Assembly: GCA_048498995.1 (NCBI GenBank)
Contig: JBEHWX010000118.1
Location: forward strand, 1 to 17,425
DNA length: 17,425 nt
Direction: 5' to 3'
Source of the DNA: JBEHWX01 sp048498995
GTDB taxonomy: Bacteria; Bacteroidota; Ignavibacteria; OLB7
A model generated the notes under the pieces. That model was not told where the DNA came from and did not search any database. It worked only from the letters and a program-made list of their open reading frames with translations. The position numbers and the translations under genes were made by a program. Numbering within the stretch: position 1 is the stretch's first letter; each line of letters opens with the position of its first letter. Positions 15,156-17,425 of the stretch are shown in pieces.

Positions 15156-15734
15156 TCATTTCTCCTCTCCTCTCCCCCGCTCCGTCGAGGAGAGCTCGGC
15201 GGCCGGACGGATCATCTCCACCAGCCGCTTTTCGACGGGCATCCGGTACTCGTCGCGGCTGCATCGCCAGCGGGCCAGCTCCTGGATCGGCGCGCCGTCG
15301 CGGCGGTGGCAGATCCCCCGCACCATGCCGAGCCCCATCCCGCCGGCGAGCCGCTCGACGATCTCGGCGAAGGTGAGCTCCCCCTGTCCCAGCACGGCCA
15401 CGTCGATGCTCGGCTCGTCGAGCGTCTTCACCGGAAAGAGAGATGGATGCCATCCTCCCCAGATCGTCGGCAGATCGGGGCAGCGCTCCTTGACGGCGCG
15501 GGTAACGCGGAGCCCGTCGCGCAAGGGGGCGCCGCTCAGGGGGGGCACCCCGAGGCAGAGCGCGTCCCGGGCCTCGGCAAGGACGCGGGTCACCGGATCC
15601 TCCTCGAGGCGTCCGTCGACGATGACCACGTCGTACCGTTGCCGGTCGAGCGAGGAGCCGAGCGCGACCAGCGCGAGCGGCATGGTGAAGAAGGTCGCGT
15701 GGGGATTGTGGAGAACGATCTTGAGGCGGGACAT
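15156..15734 (-). CDS. Cobalamin-binding domain protein lacking a radical SAM core
   Basis: The 192-residue product begins MSRLKIVLHNPHATFFTMPLA, with GGGAG at 15743-15747 as a well-placed Shine-Dalgarno. Residues 1-140 match the N-terminal B12-binding domain of radical SAM proteins (LCLGVPPLSGAPLRDGLRVT; CPDLPTIWGGWHPSLFPVKT; DVAVLGQGELTFAEIVERL). Normally about 300 residues with the CxxxCxxC cluster would follow. Here the chain jumps after GICHRRDGAPIQ to ELARWRCSRDEYRMPVEKRL, which resembles the C-terminal tail of such enzymes, and then ends. No cysteine triad is present, and the remaining 195 bp before the next gene is too short to encode the core. It is either an internally deleted remnant or a free-standing cobalamin carrier. 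A longer frame to 16130 runs through a repeat array and is not coding. Confidence 0.75.
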   Translation of the reverse strand: MSRLKIVLHNPHATFFTMPLALVALGSSLDRQRYDVVIVDGRLEEDPVTRVLAEARDALCLGVPPLSGAPLRDGLRVTRAVKERCPDLPTIWGGWHPSLFPVKTLDEPSIDVAVLGQGELTFAEIVERLAGGMGLGMVRGICHRRDGAPIQELARWRCSRDEYRMPVEKRLVEMIRPAAELSSTERGRGEEK

Positions 15735-15934
15735 TCGGGCATCTCCCGTTGGTGCGAGGATCGATGGAACGGTCAGGAACATACAGGCGCGGAGGATCCG
15801 GGGCGATTCCCCGCTCCGGGTGGCGGAAGAGGCCGGGATGCGGCTATATTGCCCGGTTCGCGCCCCGATGCGCCGGATCGCGGAGGGATGCGCCCATTGC
15901 TCGAGATTCGGGATGGGATCGAGGGGCGAGTTTT

Positions 15935-15987
15935 GGGATGGAGATGGGAGGTGGTTGGGATGGAGATGGGAGGTGGTTGGGATGGAG
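15935..15987 (+). repeat. G-rich 22-bp direct repeat (about 2.4 units)
   Basis: Two identical 22-bp units (15935-15956, 15957-15978), each made of GGGATGGAGAT and GGGAGGTGGTT, are followed by GGGATGGAG. GGG recurs every 11 bp, with extra GG pairs between. The stretch is almost all purine on this strand and contains GG-T-GG-TT-GGG-AT-GG, a two-tetrad G-quadruplex pattern. Confidence 0.9.
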
Positions 15988-16014
15988 TAGGGGCGTTCAA
16001 TTGAACGCCCGTAC
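15987..16014. repeat. 28-nt palindrome of a dispersed family
   Basis: The core GGGCGTTCAATTGAACGCCC (15991-16010) is a perfect 20-bp palindrome. GTA (15987-15989) and TAC (16012-16014) extend it past one G:G mismatch. CCCGTACGGG (16008-16017) is a second, overlapping palindrome. The arms match the terminator hairpin at 10578-10605. It could act as a hairpin, a REP-like element or a protein-binding site. Confidence 0.85.
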
Positions 16015-16212
16015 GGGGCATCGCAACAATGCGCGACAGCGGAATGCGGCATCGGGGCATCGCAACAATGCGCGACAGCGGAATGCGGCATCGGGGCATC
16101 GCAACAATGCGCGACAGCGGAATGCGGCATCGGGGCATCGCATCAATGCGCGACAGCGGAATGCATCATCGGGGCATCGCATCGGTGCGCGGCGTCGGCG
16201 ATGGCGCGGCAT
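16014..16212. repeat. 39-bp tandem repeat array, 4 units plus a degenerate fifth
   Basis: The units start at 16014, 16053, 16092 and 16131. The first three are identical; the fourth has three substitutions. A fifth (16170-16212) is clearly related but degenerate, with about 4 extra bases. Each unit contains GCAT-CGCAACA-ATGC and ATGCGGCAT inverted repeats. Since 39 is a multiple of three and the unit has no stop on the frames read, long frames run through it and inflate apparent genes on both strands. There are no spacers. Confidence 0.95.
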
Positions 16213-16237
16213 CCGCGGAGGGCGGGCGTCGCATTTC

Positions 16238-17317
16238 ATGTTCAATGCTCTTCACATGACGCACGGAGCGGACAGGGGAACGGGACTGGCCATACGCACG
16301 CGAGGGCTCCGGAAGGAGTTCCGCCGCGCCGTGCGCGCTCCCGGTTTCGGCGGATTTCTCCGGTCGCTGGCCGGACGCTCCCCGGTGGAGACCACCGTCG
16401 CCGTACGCGGGCTCGACCTGGAGGTGCGGCGTGGGGAGCGGATCGCCTTCATCGGCCCGAACGGCTCCGGCAAGTCGACCACGATCAAGATGCTCACCGG
16501 CATCCTCCACCCGAGCGGCGGCGAGGCGGAGGTGCTCGGCTTCAATCCCTGGCGGCAGCGCGGCGCCCTGGCCTACCACCTCGGCTCCGTCTTCGGACAG
16601 AAGTCGCAGCTCTGGTTCCACCTGCCGCCGATGGAGACCTTCTTCCTTCTCTCCAAGATCTTCGAGCTGGACGAGGCCTTCTACCGGCGCCGCGTTGACG
16701 AGCTGGTGGAGGCCTTCGGCATCGCCCCCTATCTCAAGACCCCGGTGCGGAAGCTCTCGCTCGGCGAGCGGATGCGCTGCGAGCTCGTGGCCAGCCTCCT
16801 CCATCGCCCCTCCCTCCTCCTGCTCGATGAGCCGACGATCGGCCTGGACGTGGTGGCCAAGGGGAAGCTCCGCGAGCATATCCGCGAGGCGAACCAGCGG
16901 GAGGAGACCACGATCTTCATCACCTCGCACGACGCCGGCGACGTGGAGACGCTGGCCGATCGGGTGGTGGTGATCTCCGAGGGGGAAGTGATCTTCGATG
17001 GTCCGGTGGACGAGCTGCGGGGCCGCTTCCTCCGGCGCAAGCGGCTGGAGGCCACGCTGGTCGAATCGGGATCGGCGGCGATGGCCGAGGCGGAGCGCCC
17101 GGAGCATCCCTGGCGCGTGGTGTCCGCCGGCGAGTTCTCGATCACGCTCGAGCTGGACGATACCCGCGCCGGCGCCGCGCGTGACGCGATCACCTTCCTC
17201 ACCGAGCGGTTCACCGTGGAGGATATCACCATCGCCGAGCCGCCGCTGGAAGAAGTGATCCGCGCGATCTATCAGGATCAGGAGTCGGGAGAGACGCCGC
17301 CGGCCGGGTCGGCATGA
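16238..17317 (+). CDS. ABC-2-type transporter ATP-binding protein (COG4586-like)
   Basis: The 359-residue product powers an export-type ABC transporter at the inner membrane. It has Walker A GPNGSGKST (73-81), Q-loop Gln121 in SVFGQKSQLWFHLP, signature LSLGERMRCEL (173-183, a variant of LSGGQ), Walker B LLLLDEPTIGLD (193-204) and switch His231 in FITSHD. The QKSQLWFHLP, LSLGERMR and DEPTIGLDVVAK wording fits the uncharacterised COG4586 family, whose members normally sit beside two ABC-2 permeases; a regulatory tail (about 265-359) follows the nucleotide-binding domain. The start is taken as the ATG at 16238, after the repeat array; 16256 is an alternative, and neither has a strong Shine-Dalgarno. 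The permeases are expected to the right, but a 16-bp array begins 9 bp after the stop and the window ends inside it. Confidence 0.92.
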   Translation: MFNALHMTHGADRGTGLAIRTRGLRKEFRRAVRAPGFGGFLRSLAGRSPVETTVAVRGLDLEVRRGERIAFIGPNGSGKSTTIKMLTGILHPSGGEAEVLGFNPWRQRGALAYHLGSVFGQKSQLWFHLPPMETFFLLSKIFELDEAFYRRRVDELVEAFGIAPYLKTPVRKLSLGERMRCELVASLLHRPSLLLLDEPTIGLDVVAKGKLREHIREANQREETTIFITSHDAGDVETLADRVVVISEGEVIFDGPVDELRGRFLRRKRLEATLVESGSAAMAEAERPEHPWRVVSAGEFSITLELDDTRAGAARDAITFLTERFTVEDITIAEPPLEEVIRAIYQDQESGETPPAGSA

Positions 17318-17337
17318 GTGCCCTGAACCGATGGTGA
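17314..17337 (+). other. Stub reading frame overlapping the ABC stop (possible broken permease start)
   Basis: An ATGA overlap at 17314-17317 opens a 7-codon frame, MSALNRW, that ends at the TGA inside the first 16-bp repeat unit. An overlapping start is typical for the permease expected after such an ATPase, and the residues would suit a permease N-terminus. The repeat may have interrupted it, or the match may be chance and the permease may start after the array. Confidence 0.3.
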
Positions 17338-17425
17338 TCCGCACCGATGGTGATCCGCACCGATGGTGATCCGCACCGATGGTGATCCGCACCGATGGTG
17401 ATCCGCACCGATGGTGATCCGCACC
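17327..17425. repeat. 16-bp tandem repeat array, at least 6 units, running off the window
   Basis: Six identical units of ACCGATGGTGATCCGC fill 17327-17422, and a seventh begins at the last three bases. The array starts 9 bp after the ABC ATPase stop. Each unit carries a TGA on the plus strand; because 16 is not a multiple of three, all three plus frames are closed within the array. Its full length is unknown. Confidence 0.95.

Larger units (their letters stand above)
15735..16237. other. Divergent intergenic region upstream of the ABC ATPase gene
   Basis: There is no gene here. From left to right it holds ordinary spacer, a TATATT element in GGCTATATTGCCC (15842-15854), a G-rich 22-bp repeat, a 28-nt palindrome and a 39-bp array that decays towards the ABC gene. 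Promoters for both flanking genes should lie here or in their leaders; I cannot place them securely. Confidence 0.5.

Noticed and set aside
16014..16212. CRISPR array
   Set aside because: The units are directly adjacent with no unique spacers, and no cas genes are present. The same applies to the arrays at 2549-2772 and 17327-17425.

Overview
The window is GC-rich bacterial DNA holding ten protein-coding genes and an unusually dense set of intergenic tandem repeats and palindromes. I see no rRNA, convincing tRNA, transposase or CRISPR array. The best guess for the host is a GC-rich member of the FCB group (Bacteroidota, Chlorobi/Ignavibacteria, Kapabacteria, Gemmatimonadota and relatives). 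This rests on a very large outer-membrane beta-barrel protein of a kind I associate with that group, a DnaX with an FCB-like C-terminus, and the lack of a clear Shine-Dalgarno sequence before most starts. The phylum cannot be settled from this window.

Layout, left to right. (1) dnaX (+, 122-2215), DNA polymerase III tau, with an in-frame 15-bp minisatellite in its linker. (2) A gene-free stretch (2216-2776) with two copies of an AT-rich 26-nt element, hairpins and a 16-unit array of a 14-bp repeat. (3) A 1181-residue outer-membrane protein (-, 2777-6322). (4) A 695-bp divergent intergenic region with two small 13-bp-period repeats. (5) A secreted M16 protease pair (+, 7018-8376 and 8421-10523): an active HxxEH subunit, then an inactive partner with a C-terminal LolA-like domain, closed by a strong terminator hairpin. 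(6) A 75-residue CDGSH iron-sulfur protein (+, 10818-11045), followed by a nested 45-nt hairpin. (7) Four minus-strand genes (15734 down to 11196): a cobalamin-binding protein with no radical SAM core, a nucleotidyltransferase-like protein, a B12-binding radical SAM enzyme and a GT4 glycosyltransferase. (8) A divergent region (15735-16237) with a G-rich 22-bp repeat, a 28-nt palindrome and a 39-bp array. (9) An ABC-2-type ATPase (+, 16238-17317), followed by a 16-bp array that runs off the window end.

Working together: the two M16 proteins carry complementary halves of a split active site and probably form one heterodimeric protease. The radical SAM, nucleotidyltransferase and glycosyltransferase genes are tightly packed (8-nt overlap, 14-nt gap) and look like one transcription unit for an unidentified lipid, glycan or small-molecule modification. 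The ATPase should need membrane permeases encoded beyond the right edge.

The most unusual signals are the B12 protein that appears to lack its radical SAM core, several unrelated minisatellites (14, 16, 39, 22, 13 and 15 bp) packed around gene ends, and a dispersed palindrome family present at both the protease terminator and the ABC upstream region.
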